In this document: piece by piece, positions 1 to 8,097 of the stretch
Layout: every line of letters starts with the position of its first letter
How positions within the stretch are numbered: position 1 is the stretch's first letter
Program-made: the position numbers and the translations under genes
Notes under the pieces: generated by a model
Databases searched by the model: none
Seen by the model: the letters and a program-made list of their open reading frames with translations, nothing else
Told to the model about the DNA's origin: nothing
Assembly (NCBI RefSeq): GCF_035282405.1
Contig: NZ_JAYKBP010000001.1
Coordinates: forward strand, 496,001-560,000
DNA length: 64,000 nt
Direction: 5' to 3'
Source of the DNA: Parvimonas sp035282405
Lineage (GTDB): Bacteria; Bacillota; Clostridia; Tissierellales; Peptoniphilaceae

Positions 1-972
1 ATTGAATTTATCTTTCCAAACTATAATTTAAACAGCAAAGTAAAACTAAAATCATTTTTTGGAAAATTAAAAACTGATGAAATAGAAAAATACTATTCTT
101 CAAAGAGTTTAATCATATCTTTAATCGTCGGCTTTTTTGTATATATTCCATACAGATTAGATTTAATAAACTTAAGCCTATTCTATATGACAATTGTATC
201 CTTGCTATTTTTAATTGTTATAGGACTAAGAAAAATATTCAATAAAATTGATTTTCAGTCATTTTTACTATTGATTAGATTTAGTATAATTTTTTTGCTT
301 CTAGTATTTGTAAAAAAAGGAACGGGAGAAATGATAAAAAATTTTGCAAATAAAATTCCTTTTTTTGTTTACTTTTTAGTATTTTTTGTATCTGTCTATA
401 TATCAATAAAAATATTAAATTCTATAAAATCAAATTATATTAAAAAACATAATTTTTCAAAACTTTTAATAAATTCAGAAAAATATTTTGGATATAATTT
501 TTTATACATAATACGAAGTGGAAATTTTATAAAAAATATCTCACTTTTTTATACAATATCTTTTATAACCGTTTGGAGAGAAACCCTTGAAAATATAATA
601 ATTTTCTTTGCTATTTCAATTGTTCTTAATGGTATTTTAAATTTGTTTAACATTTTTAGAATAGAACATAATATTTGTAATTTTATATATAATAAAAATT
701 CATTAAAAAATATAAATAAAATTAAAATAATAGATAATTTAAAACTTCATTTTACTTCAATAATTTTTTTCTTACCGATAATTTATTTTAAATTGGGAAT
801 TATTTTAACTGGAAAACTAATCCTTATATCATCATTAGTTACTATATTTTCAACAATTGTAGTATCAAATTATATACAAAAAAAGAATTATAAATACAAT
901 AGAAATGATATAGTTACAATTACAATTGTAAACTTAATACTAGCAATAATTGGAATTAACTTAATAGTATAA
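1..972 (+). CDS. Membrane protein of unknown function, 5' end missing
   Basis: The reading frame is open from the first base of the window to the TAA at 970-972, so at least 323 residues are visible and the start lies to the left. An ATG at 187 is available but has no ribosome binding site, and the frame upstream of it continues with ordinary sequence, so I treat it as internal. The protein is rich in Ile, Phe, Leu and Asn with roughly seven or eight hydrophobic segments separated by short basic loops (for example a Lys/Asn-rich loop near residues 130-150). I do not recognise a family; a multi-span permease subunit is possible but not shown. The gene converges on ruvB. Confidence 0.6.
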   Translation: MEFIFPNYNLNSKVKLKSFFGKLKTDEIEKYYSSKSLIISLIVGFFVYIPYRLDLINLSLFYMTIVSLLFLIVIGLRKIFNKIDFQSFLLLIRFSIIFLLLVFVKKGTGEMIKNFANKIPFFVYFLVFFVSVYISIKILNSIKSNYIKKHNFSKLLINSEKYFGYNFLYIIRSGNFIKNISLFYTISFITVWRETLENIIIFFAISIVLNGILNLFNIFRIEHNICNFIYNKNSLKNINKIKIIDNLKLHFTSIIFFLPIIYFKLGIILTGKLILISSLVTIFSTIVVSNYIQKKNYKYNRNDIVTITIVNLILAIIGINLIV

Positions 973-1024
973 TTCCCTAATTTTTTCCATTGGGTAGTGT
1001 CGGAAAATTTTGTTGTTCCACAAT

Positions 1025-1059
1025 AAAAAAAGTAACGGTTTAATAATCGTTACTTTTTT
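1025..1059. terminator. Bidirectional intrinsic terminator between the first gene and ruvB
   Basis: A 12-bp stem (AAAAAAGTAACG at 1025-1036 paired with 1048-1059) gives a U-tract on either strand. The ruvB stop codon (1050-1052) lies inside the stem, so the hairpin ends both convergent transcripts. Confidence 0.8.
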
Positions 1060-2057
1060 ATCCTTCCAAAATGCTTATATGCTTTTTCAGTTACAATTCT
1101 TCCTCTACTTGTTCTACTTAGAAATCCTATTTGTAGTAAATAAGGTTCATAGACATCTTCGATTGTAATTCTCTCCTCGCCTGTTGAAGCTGCTATTGTA
1201 TCAATTCCAACAGGACCCCCTGAAAAATTATCTATTATTGTAGTTATTATTTTTCTGTCTATTGTGTCAAGTCCAAGAGAATCCACTTCTAAAATATCAA
1301 GTCCGTCTTTACTGGTTTGTAAATCAATTTTTCCATTTCTCTTAACCTGAGCAAAGTCTCTAACTCTCTTTAAAAGTCTGTTTGCAATTCTTGGTGTTCC
1401 TCTGGAACGTCTTGCAATTTCAAGTGCTCCCTCAGGTTCAATTTCAATTCCCAAAATTCCTGCAGATCTTGTAATTATCTTTTGTAAGTTTTCAATACTA
1501 TATAATTCAAGACTCAACATAATTCCAAATCTGTCACGAAGTGGACCTGTAAGTTGTCCTGTTCTTGTCGTTGCCCCTATCAAAGTAAATTTTTCAAGGT
1601 CAATTCTAAGGCTTCTGGCACTTGGACCCTTTCCTATTATTATATCAAGTGCATAGTCTTCCATTGCAGGATATAAGATTTCTTCAACACTTCTATTTAT
1701 TCTGTGAATTTCGTCTATAAACAAAACATCATCTTTACTTAAATTCGTCAAAATACTTGCAAGATCACTTGGCTTTTCTATTGCTGGCCCCGAAGTAACT
1801 CTGATATTAACTCCCATTTCATTTGCTATTATATTTGCAAGAGTTGTTTTTCCAAGTCCCGGAGGACCATAAAGCAAACTGTGGTCAAGAGGCTCATTTC
1901 TAGTTTTTGCTGCCTCAATAAAGATTTTAAGTCTTTCTTTTGCTTTTTCTTGACCAATATATTCATCAATCCATTTCGGTCTTAAACTGGTTTCTATTTC
2001 AATATCTTCTCTTGAAAAACCCGTCCCTATAATTCTATCTTCATAATCTTCAAACAT
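1050..2057 (-). CDS. ruvB: Holliday junction branch migration ATPase RuvB
   Basis: RuvB is the hexameric AAA+ motor that, bound to RuvA, pumps DNA through Holliday junctions during recombinational repair. The 335-residue product has Walker A GPPGLGKTT at 64-72, Walker B DEIH at 115-118, the sensor GATTR and the C-terminal winged helix ending in the usual GRIVTEKAY region. Length is normal for the family. It lies 8 bp after ruvA and is the last gene of the ruvC-ruvA-ruvB operon; transcription ends at the hairpin overlapping its stop codon. Confidence 0.98.
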   Translation of the reverse strand: MFEDYEDRIIGTGFSREDIEIETSLRPKWIDEYIGQEKAKERLKIFIEAAKTRNEPLDHSLLYGPPGLGKTTLANIIANEMGVNIRVTSGPAIEKPSDLASILTNLSKDDVLFIDEIHRINRSVEEILYPAMEDYALDIIIGKGPSARSLRIDLEKFTLIGATTRTGQLTGPLRDRFGIMLSLELYSIENLQKIITRSAGILGIEIEPEGALEIARRSRGTPRIANRLLKRVRDFAQVKRNGKIDLQTSKDGLDILEVDSLGLDTIDRKIITTIIDNFSGGPVGIDTIAASTGEERITIEDVYEPYLLQIGFLSRTSRGRIVTEKAYKHFGRIKK

Positions 2058-2065
2058 ACTAACAC

Positions 2066-2665
2066 CTATAATTTTTTCATACTAAGTTTAATTATATCTT
2101 CTATTTCCATTTCATCAATATTTATACTTGAAAGAAATCTCTCAATATCATTTTTCATAAATCCTAAATTAATTAAAGCATCAGAAACAAGTTCTCTCTT
2201 TTCCAAGTCTTTTCCACTATCTAAAGTTGTTTCCATACCTGAAACATCTTTACTACTTATACTGTCAATTGAAATTTTATCCTTTAATTCCAAAATAATT
2301 TTCTGTGCTGTTTTCTTGCCCACACCTTTGGCTGTAGCAAGAGCAACTGCATCTCCATTTACAATAGTCAATTTTAAACTATCAACAGACATTGAGGATA
2401 ATATTCCACATGCAACCTTTGGACCAATGCTATTTACGCTTACAAGTAATTTAAACATTGAAAGTTCATCCATAGTTTTAAAACCAAAAAGAGCTACATA
2501 ATCTTCTTTAACTATGTAATCTGCATAAATTGTATAAAAATCTCCAACTGTTACATTAAATAATGTATTGTTGGAAGTAAAAATCTTATAACCTATTCCA
2601 CCATTATCTATAACAATATAATCATTATAGATAAATTTAAGTTCTCCACTAATATATTCGTACAT
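2066..2665 (-). CDS. ruvA: Holliday junction DNA-binding protein RuvA
   Basis: RuvA binds the four-way junction as a tetramer and loads RuvB. The 199-residue protein starts with the OB-fold (MYEYISGELKFI), carries the helix-hairpin-helix segment around GIGPKVACGIL and GVGKKTAQKIILEL, and ends with the small domain III that contacts RuvB (LINLGFMKNDIERFL). It sits between ruvC (7-bp gap) and ruvB (8-bp gap), consistent with one transcript. Confidence 0.97.
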   Translation of the reverse strand: MYEYISGELKFIYNDYIVIDNGGIGYKIFTSNNTLFNVTVGDFYTIYADYIVKEDYVALFGFKTMDELSMFKLLVSVNSIGPKVACGILSSMSVDSLKLTIVNGDAVALATAKGVGKKTAQKIILELKDKISIDSISSKDVSGMETTLDSGKDLEKRELVSDALINLGFMKNDIERFLSSINIDEMEIEDIIKLSMKKL

Positions 2666-2672
2666 AAAACAC

Positions 2673-3167
2673 CTATTTCATTCTAAATTGTTCTTTAAAT
2701 TTTAAGCTAAAAAAATGGCAAAGTGCAATAGCCAAAGCATCTGCAGCATCATCCGGTTTTGGAACGGATTTAAGTTTAAAAATCATCTTAACACTCTCCT
2801 GCATTTGCTTTTTATCCGCCCTACCATAGCCTGTAATAGCCTGTTTAACTTGTAAAGGAGTATATTCATAAGCTAAAATATTCTTCTTTATAAAAGATAA
2901 AATTTCAACCCCTCTTGCCTGTGCAACATTTATTACAGTTTTAACATTTTTATTAAAGAAAAGCTCTTCAATTGCAAGTTCATCAACATTATGTAAATCA
3001 ATTAATTTATTCAATTCTTCATCAATGCTTTTAAGCCTATCAGGAAGTGGAATTCCTGCTTTTGTTTCAATTACTCCATAATCGATAAGTCGTACTCTAT
3101 TCCCGATAGCCTCAATAATTCCATAACCAACAATTGCAATTCCGGGGTCTAATCCAAAAATAATCAC
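2673..3167 (-). CDS. ruvC: Crossover junction endodeoxyribonuclease RuvC
   Basis: RuvC resolves Holliday junctions by symmetric cuts. I place the start at a GTG (3165-3167): it follows GGAGGA with 6-bp spacing and yields the canonical N-terminus (M)IIFGLDPGIAIVGYG with catalytic Asp7. The frame stays open upstream to an ATG at 3275, but that ATG lies inside the terminator of the upstream gene, so it cannot be the start. The product is 164 residues, normal for RuvC, with the further acidic residues in LAIEELFF and DDAADALA. First gene of the ruvCAB operon. Confidence 0.95.
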   Translation of the reverse strand: MIIFGLDPGIAIVGYGIIEAIGNRVRLIDYGVIETKAGIPLPDRLKSIDEELNKLIDLHNVDELAIEELFFNKNVKTVINVAQARGVEILSFIKKNILAYEYTPLQVKQAITGYGRADKKQMQESVKMIFKLKSVPKPDDAADALAIALCHFFSLKFKEQFRMK

Positions 3168-3264
3168 AAAAAATCCTCCAATACTATCAAATATGATAAC
3201 ATAAAAAACATATTTTTTCAATTGCAACACTTTTATGATTTTATCATAAAGGAATTTTATGCAC

Positions 3265-3291
3265 AAAAAAAGCAAGAATTAAAATTCTTGC
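3265..3291 (-). terminator. Terminator of the 3300-3818 gene
   Basis: A perfect palindrome, GCAAGAATT/AATTCTTGC around a 2-base centre at 3272-3291, is followed on the minus strand by seven U residues (3265-3271). It separates the upstream gene from ruvC. Confidence 0.85.
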
Positions 3292-3299
3292 TCATATTT

Positions 3300-3818
3300 T
3301 TATTCGTAATCTTCACAACTAAGTAAATCTTCTCTCTTAACTTTTCCTTTTTCGTCATAAGTCATTTTACTAAAGTTGATTAAATGTGGAATACCATCTA
3401 ATTTTCTACATTCAATTAAATGAACAACTTTATTCAAATCTCCAACTTCTTTAGCTTGAGTTTTCATGATTTTCATCATTGAATATTTAAGTTCAGTTTC
3501 TTTAAAAGTAATTGTTGACATTCCTTTTTTATTAAAAGCAGCTTGAACCATTGATTCACAGTTTTCTTCAGTAAGTGCAGGAATTAAAATATAATCTACA
3601 TCACTTGCAGCTTCGATTCCAGCTTCGTCTTTAACTTGAACAGTCTTATGTGAACCTTTTGCAACAGCCATAACAGCTGCCATAAACGGTCTTATTCCGG
3701 CAGATCTATGTCCTGAAATAATTAAAGTTTCTCCTTTAGCAATAGCTTCTTCGATGTATAGACCATGTTCTTCTTTCATATAACCTGTGTCTACACTTTT
3801 TTGTAACATTGGATGCAT
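3300..3818 (-). CDS. Conserved-looking protein of unknown function; possible degenerate secretion-ATPase-like domain
   Basis: 172 residues with a strong ribosome binding site (AAGGAGGAAA, 5 bp before ATG) and its own terminator, so it is expressed as a single gene. I do not recognise it with confidence. The middle shows GETLIISGHRSAGIRP, which has the position and flanks of a P-loop but lacks the GKT/S, followed by DVDYILIPALTEENCESM and KKGMSTITF, an order reminiscent of the arginine/His-box part of VirB11/CpaF-type ATPases. If that relation is real the ATPase activity has been lost. No signal peptide or membrane segment is seen. A structural search would decide. Confidence 0.75.
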   Translation of the reverse strand: MHPMLQKSVDTGYMKEEHGLYIEEAIAKGETLIISGHRSAGIRPFMAAVMAVAKGSHKTVQVKDEAGIEAASDVDYILIPALTEENCESMVQAAFNKKGMSTITFKETELKYSMMKIMKTQAKEVGDLNKVVHLIECRKLDGIPHLINFSKMTYDEKGKVKREDLLSCEDYE

Positions 3819-3931
3819 ACAAATTTCCTCCTTTTATTTTTCGTATATATTTATTATACTACATTTTCAATTTTAAATAAATACTTTACCATAAAATTAT
3901 TAAAATATTTTATATACCATCAAACGAATTT

Positions 3932-4861
3932 TTACTCACTAAATGATAAACCTATTACTGATATAGTTACTATAGCAACACCAATCAATAAGGTTACGGT
4001 AAGTGGCGTAGATAAAAAAATAACCGATAAAACAACACTCCATAAGCTAAAAGTGCTATTTAAAGCCATTCCCTTTGGAACTCCATTTAAGTTCATTCCT
4101 TTATAATAAAGTAAATAACTTAAACTTGCAAAAAATCCAGCAAAGAGTAAATATCTTATTATAGCAATACTTCGTATTGTTGTAATAAAGCTACCAAACA
4201 AATTTAAACAAGGTAAAACTAAAAACAATATACTAATTCCAGATATTATCTCCCTTATATTTAGTATTATTTCCTCTTCAAGTTCCTCTTTTGTTGCAAA
4301 ACTTACAATAGTTGCTTCAAGTCCCCAACTAAAACCTGCAAGTAAAGAAAATAAAATTCCAAGATAAAAATAAGGGTAATTGCCTGTGGGTTTCGTATAA
4401 GAAAGAACAAATGTTCCAATAATACAACCAATAATACAAACAATAGTTTTTAAGTTAATTTTCTCTTTTAAAAATATAAATGATAAAATAGTACCAAACA
4501 TTGGACATAATGCAGAAATTGGAATTGCATAAGCAGGACCTGCCAGAGAAATCCCCATTATATATGAGCACTGTCCAACAGGTCCTCCAATTAAACCCGC
4601 AAAGCAGACCCATTTACCAGTCTTTGTCTTCAATGCAGGTAATATCATCTTCAATTTTCCTAAAAATCCATTATATCCAAGAACTAGTAATCCCGCAAAT
4701 AAGTCATTAAATCCTGCAAAAACTAAAGGTAGAAAAAATATAATTTCCACATTATAGTTTTTAATCAATTCGCTTCCCATCAGCAAAGAAAATACTATAC
4801 CATTGACCGCCCACAGAAATCCTGAAGATAGTCCGATAAATTCGTTCTTAAATTTTTTCAT
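3932..4861 (-). CDS. DMT-superfamily (EamA) transporter, LicB-like candidate choline permease
   Basis: 309 residues with about ten membrane helices arranged as two EamA repeats, the drug/metabolite transporter layout. The segment GGPVGQCSYIMGISLAGPAY in helix 4 and GFSWGLEATIVSFATKEEL in the second half resemble what I recall of pneumococcal/Haemophilus LicB choline permeases (GPIG... and WGSESVLSSFA...). That comparison is from memory. Context supports it weakly: the next gene upstream in transcription is a cell-wall hydrolase with choline-binding-like repeats, and lic genes lie at 48-56 kb. It starts 27 bp after the hydrolase stop and may be cotranscribed with it. Confidence 0.8.
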   Translation of the reverse strand: MKKFKNEFIGLSSGFLWAVNGIVFSLLMGSELIKNYNVEIIFFLPLVFAGFNDLFAGLLVLGYNGFLGKLKMILPALKTKTGKWVCFAGLIGGPVGQCSYIMGISLAGPAYAIPISALCPMFGTILSFIFLKEKINLKTIVCIIGCIIGTFVLSYTKPTGNYPYFYLGILFSLLAGFSWGLEATIVSFATKEELEEEIILNIREIISGISILFLVLPCLNLFGSFITTIRSIAIIRYLLFAGFFASLSYLLYYKGMNLNGVPKGMALNSTFSLWSVVLSVIFLSTPLTVTLLIGVAIVTISVIGLSFSE

Positions 4862-4888
4862 CTAAGGTTTTACTCCATTCGGAAAAAT

Positions 4889-6193
4889 TTATTTATCTAA
4901 TTCTCTTAATCCGTACTTATCAATTATGTTAAGAAGCTTTTTACCATAATTAGGATCAGTTGCATAAGTACCTGTTAATGCTCTTGCAGCTTCTTCCGGA
5001 GTTCTGGCAGACAATACACCTGAATAATAATTTCTTAACCATTTGTTCTTTGTAAATAGCTTAGCATAATATTCAAAAGCTTCATCATATCCTGTAAATT
5101 TCATAAACCTAGCAGTAATATAATATTTTACTCCATTTTTATATTCTGCAGTTCTTATTTCATGATATCTTGAAGGTGGAGTACCTTTAGGAGCTTTTAT
5201 TCCAAATAAATTATAAATAGGTGGAGGAGATAAACTATCTTTTCCAAATCCAGTTTCCAAACAAGCTTGTGCAACTGCCACTGAAGGGAACAACCCTTTA
5301 CCTTTAACAGCTTTTAAAACTCCAGGATAAATCTTATCTATAAAAGCATTGTTAAATGATTTTCTTCTATATTTCCCATTTACAAAGTCTCTATATCCTG
5401 ACTCATCTTTAGCTCGTCCAGTAAATTTTTCACCATTTTTGAAAAAGTACCAATCTTCTCCATCATCGTACCAGCCGTCTGTATATTTCCCATTGTAAAA
5501 ATATTTCTTTCCGTTGCCATCTGTTCCATATCCGTGATGTTTTGATCCATCTTTGAAAAAGTACCAATCTTTTCCATCATCATACCAGCCACCAGCATAT
5601 TTTCCATTGTAAAAATATTTAGTTCCATTGGCGTCTATTCCATAGCCGGAATGCTTATATCCATTTTGGAAGAAGAACCAATCTTCATCATCTTCACACC
5701 AACCATTTGCATATTTCCCATTGTAGAAAAATCTCTTTCCAGAATTATCTTTTCCATATCCATTATATTTCTTTCCGTTTTGGAAAAAGTACCAGTCTTT
5801 ACCATCATCATGCCACCAGCTTGCATATTTTCCGTTGTCAAAAAATTTCTTTCCGGAAGCATCTTCTCCATAACCACTATGTTTTTCACCTTTTTGGAAA
5901 AAATACCATTCCTTTCCATCGTCATTCCACCAGTTTGCATATTTTCCGTTGTCAAAAAATTTCTTTCCGGAAGCATCTTTTCCATATCCATTATGTTTCT
6001 TTCCGTTTTGGAAAAAGTACCAATCTTTACCGTCATCGTACCACCAGTTTGCAGGCTTCCCGTCATCCCCATAAAATATTTTATGTCTATATTCTGCAGC
6101 CTCGACTATTTTTTCTCTAACAAATGTATCCTTAGAAACTAATACACTTGACAACAATAAAGAAAACACTAAAACTTTCTTTTTTATTTTCAT
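4889..6193 (-). CDS. Secreted glucosaminidase-type peptidoglycan hydrolase with 38-residue cell-wall-binding repeats
   Basis: 434 residues. Residues 1-34 form a signal peptide (basic start, hydrophobic core, likely cleavage near VEA-AEY). Residues 42-272 are six tandem aromatic repeats of 38 residues (consensus GKYAxxWYDDGKDWYFF then QNGKKHxGYGxDxxGKKFF). Residues about 283-434 are a glucosaminidase (GH73-like) domain with the predicted catalytic Glu313 in ACLETGFGKD and a second conserved block YNLFGIKA. The layout matches autolysins that bind the wall through choline-binding-like repeats. Ribosome binding site AGGAGG precedes ATG by 7 bp. A promoter and three WalR-type half-sites lie upstream. 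Confidence 0.9.
   Translation of the reverse strand: MKIKKKVLVFSLLLSSVLVSKDTFVREKIVEAAEYRHKIFYGDDGKPANWWYDDGKDWYFFQNGKKHNGYGKDASGKKFFDNGKYANWWNDDGKEWYFFQKGEKHSGYGEDASGKKFFDNGKYASWWHDDGKDWYFFQNGKKYNGYGKDNSGKRFFYNGKYANGWCEDDEDWFFFQNGYKHSGYGIDANGTKYFYNGKYAGGWYDDGKDWYFFKDGSKHHGYGTDGNGKKYFYNGKYTDGWYDDGEDWYFFKNGEKFTGRAKDESGYRDFVNGKYRRKSFNNAFIDKIYPGVLKAVKGKGLFPSVAVAQACLETGFGKDSLSPPPIYNLFGIKAPKGTPPSRYHEIRTAEYKNGVKYYITARFMKFTGYDEAFEYYAKLFTKNKWLRNYYSGVLSARTPEEAARALTGTYATDPNYGKKLLNIIDKYGLRELDK
5378..6070 (-). repeat. Six tandem 114-bp coding repeats of the glucosaminidase
   Basis: Five exact-length units of 114 bp (38 codons; 5378-5947) follow a slightly longer first unit (5948-6070). Units 1-3 carry WW after GKYA and units 4-6 carry GW; the last unit has drifted most (TGRAKDESG in place of xGYGxDxxG). 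The repeat also creates long open frames on other strands that are not genes. Confidence 0.9.
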
Positions 6194-6239
6194 AAATACC
6201 TCCTATTAATTATTTTATAATAACTATCTAACGTAAATA

Positions 6240-6268
6240 ATTTTAACATATTTTTTTTATAACATCAA
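6240..6268 (-). promoter_or_regulatory. Promoter of the glucosaminidase gene
   Basis: On the minus strand, -35 TTGATG (6263-6268), 17-bp spacer, -10 TAAAAT (6240-6245). The ATG is at 6193, giving a leader of about 40 bases with an AGGAGG ribosome binding site. Confidence 0.55.
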
Positions 6269-6294
6269 CAAATAGCTAAAAATATGCACTAAAA

Positions 6295-6322
6295 ATTACA
6301 AAATTATTACAAAAGTGTTACA
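6295..6322 (-). promoter_or_regulatory. Three tandem WalR(YycF)-type half-sites
   Basis: Read on the coding strand: TGTAAC (6317-6322), 5 bp, TGTAAT (6306-6311), 5 bp, TGTAAT (6295-6300). The WalR/VicR consensus is TGTWAH-N5-TGTWAH, and the 11-bp phasing is kept across all three. The sites end 27 bp upstream of the -35 element, a normal activator position, and the controlled gene is a wall hydrolase, the classical WalR target. Confidence 0.65.
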
Positions 6323-6349
6323 AAATTATTAAAAACCTATTTTTGCACT

Positions 6350-6375
6350 AAAAAAGGAGAGATAAAATCCCTCCT
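6350..6375 (-). terminator. Terminator of the alanine symporter gene
   Basis: A 9-bp stem (AGGAGGGAT/ATCTCTCCT, one G-U pair) with a 3-base loop at 6355-6375, followed on the minus strand by U5 or more. Confidence 0.8.
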
Positions 6376-6395
6376 AAATTTATATAATTTAATTA

Positions 6396-7850
6396 CTATT
6401 TTACTTCGTAATCATAATGCACATCATTATTTAATAGACATTTATTATAATCTTTCATAATAGCTCTAGCTTCAAATGACAACCAAAGGATAGCAACCAA
6501 GTTCGGCAACACCATTAAAGTATTAAAAATGTCCGCTAGTGACCAAACAATAGCAACTTCTCCTAGAGAACCAGCTATGATACAAATAAGAACTATAGCT
6601 CTGTATGGTAAAAGTCCTGCTTTACCAAATAAATATTTGATATTTGATTCTCCAAAATAGTACCAACCTACAATAGTTGTAAATGCAAAGAATGATAAAC
6701 AAATAGCTAAGAAAATAGCTCCACCTGATCCAAATGCAGATCTGAATGCTTGTTGAGTTAACTGTGCTCCAGCTAAGAATTTTCCATCAGCTCCCTTAAC
6801 ACTATAAGCACCTGTTACTAAAATAGCAAGTGCTGTTGCAGAACATACTAAAACTGTATCAATGAATACACCAATAATAGCTGTTAAACCTTGTTCGGCA
6901 GGGTGTTTTACATTTGCAACTGCGTGAGCATGTGGTGTAGAACCCATACCAGCTTCATTAGAGAACAAACCTCTTGCAACCCCTTTTTGAACTGCAACCT
7001 TAACTGCTGCTCCTGCAATACCACCCATTGCAGCAGTTCCACTAAATGCACTTTCAAAAATCCATGCAAAAGTAGGCCCTATTTTATTTGCAAACATAAA
7101 TAGAATAACTATACTCCCTAAGATATAAACTGCTGCCATTACAGGAACTACAAGTTCAGCAAATTTTGCTATTCTGTCAATACCACCAATAAAAATTAAA
7201 GCTGCTAAAACAGCAACAATAACACCAATAATAGCTGGATTAATACTTTCAAGTCCTTGAATACCTTTAATACCTGACGCTATTGAGTTTGATTGAACTG
7301 CATTACCCATAAATCCTAAAGCTAATACTATTGCAATTGCAAAAAATCCAGCTAAAACCTTAGAAAATACACCAGCCTTTTTAAGACCTTTTGATATGTA
7401 ATATGCAGGTCCTCCTACAAATTCTCCATCAATTTTAGATCTGTACTTTTGAGCTAAAACTGCTTCTACGAAAATTGTTCCCATTCCAAAGAATGCTGAT
7501 AACCACATCCAAAAAATCGCTCCAGGTCCCCCTGCAGTAATAGCAGTTGCAACCCCTGCAACATTACCTGTTCCTACTTGTGCAGCTACCGCTGTAGCCA
7601 ATGCTTGGAATGAAGACATAGAACCCTCTTCTTTAGGTCCTTCTTTCTTTTTGAAAAGTCCTCCAAAAACCAATTTAAAAGCCTTTCCCAGTTTTGTAAT
7701 TTGAGGGAAACCCAAAATAAATGAAAGGAATAATCCAGCAAATAACAAACCAGTTACTAAAATTTTACCAGCGATAAAATCGTTTATTTTGTTGATAGTA
7801 TCAACAAGTTCCGAACCGCTTAGTAATACAAAATTAGATAATAAGTTCAT
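6396..7850 (-). CDS. Sodium:alanine/glycine symporter (AGCS family)
   Basis: 484 residues with about eleven membrane helices. Characteristic AGCS blocks are present: FQALATAVAAQVGTGNVAGV, FWMWLSAFFGMGTIFVEAVLA and GLFSNEAGMGSTPHAHA. The family imports alanine or glycine with Na+. A strong ribosome binding site (AGGAGGT) lies 7 bp before the ATG, and a near-consensus promoter with a short leader precedes it, so I see no room for the glycine riboswitch that often controls this family. Transcribed alone. Gene names used in other species (alsT, agcS, dagA) are not assigned because substrate cannot be told from sequence. Confidence 0.95.
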   Translation of the reverse strand: MNLLSNFVLLSGSELVDTINKINDFIAGKILVTGLLFAGLFLSFILGFPQITKLGKAFKLVFGGLFKKKEGPKEEGSMSSFQALATAVAAQVGTGNVAGVATAITAGGPGAIFWMWLSAFFGMGTIFVEAVLAQKYRSKIDGEFVGGPAYYISKGLKKAGVFSKVLAGFFAIAIVLALGFMGNAVQSNSIASGIKGIQGLESINPAIIGVIVAVLAALIFIGGIDRIAKFAELVVPVMAAVYILGSIVILFMFANKIGPTFAWIFESAFSGTAAMGGIAGAAVKVAVQKGVARGLFSNEAGMGSTPHAHAVANVKHPAEQGLTAIIGVFIDTVLVCSATALAILVTGAYSVKGADGKFLAGAQLTQQAFRSAFGSGGAIFLAICLSFFAFTTIVGWYYFGESNIKYLFGKAGLLPYRAIVLICIIAGSLGEVAIVWSLADIFNTLMVLPNLVAILWLSFEARAIMKDYNKCLLNNDVHYDYEVK

Positions 7851-7880
7851 ATAATACCTCCTATAAAATTTATTAATTGT

Positions 7881-7909
7881 ATTATACTCTTAATTGATAT
7901 ATAAGTCAA
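7881..7909 (-). promoter_or_regulatory. Promoter of the alanine symporter gene
   Basis: Minus strand: -35 TTGACT (7904-7909), 17-bp spacer, -10 TATAAT (7881-7886), about 25 bases before the ATG at 7850. Short leader. Confidence 0.75.
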
Positions 7910-8031
7910 TATGTTTCGGGAAAACTTTTGAGATTTTATAACCTTTTTACTTACTTAAAAAAGCTCAGTTATTAGCAATTTTTGAACATTTTGCACAAAG
8001 CAAATACTTAATAGTATTATTATTTCACAAC

Positions 8032-8072
8032 AAAAAAGGTATATAATTAAATTTATAAAATTATATACCTTT
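8032..8072 (-). terminator. Terminator of msrAB
   Basis: Hairpin with stem AAGGTATATAATT / AATTATATACCTT around a short AT loop, followed by a U-run on the minus strand, just past the msrAB stop at 8098. Confidence 0.8.
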
Positions 8073-8097
8073 TCCCAACTAAATATTTAAAATTTTT

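Noticed and set aside
2673..3275. ruvC starting at the ATG at 3275
   Set aside because: That start is within the terminator of the upstream gene and would add a 36-residue extension unlike RuvC; the GTG at 3167 has a proper ribosome binding site.
5378..6070. Possible CRISPR or minisatellite array
   Set aside because: The units are 114 bp with no spacers and encode a regular protein repeat.
5380..6142. Long open frames on both strands over the glucosaminidase repeats
   Set aside because: They mirror the 114-bp coding repeat in other frames, have no ribosome binding sites and low-complexity products.
7850..8030. Glycine riboswitch before the alanine/glycine symporter
   Set aside because: The promoter is only about 25 bases from the ATG; there is no room for an aptamer and no matching structure.
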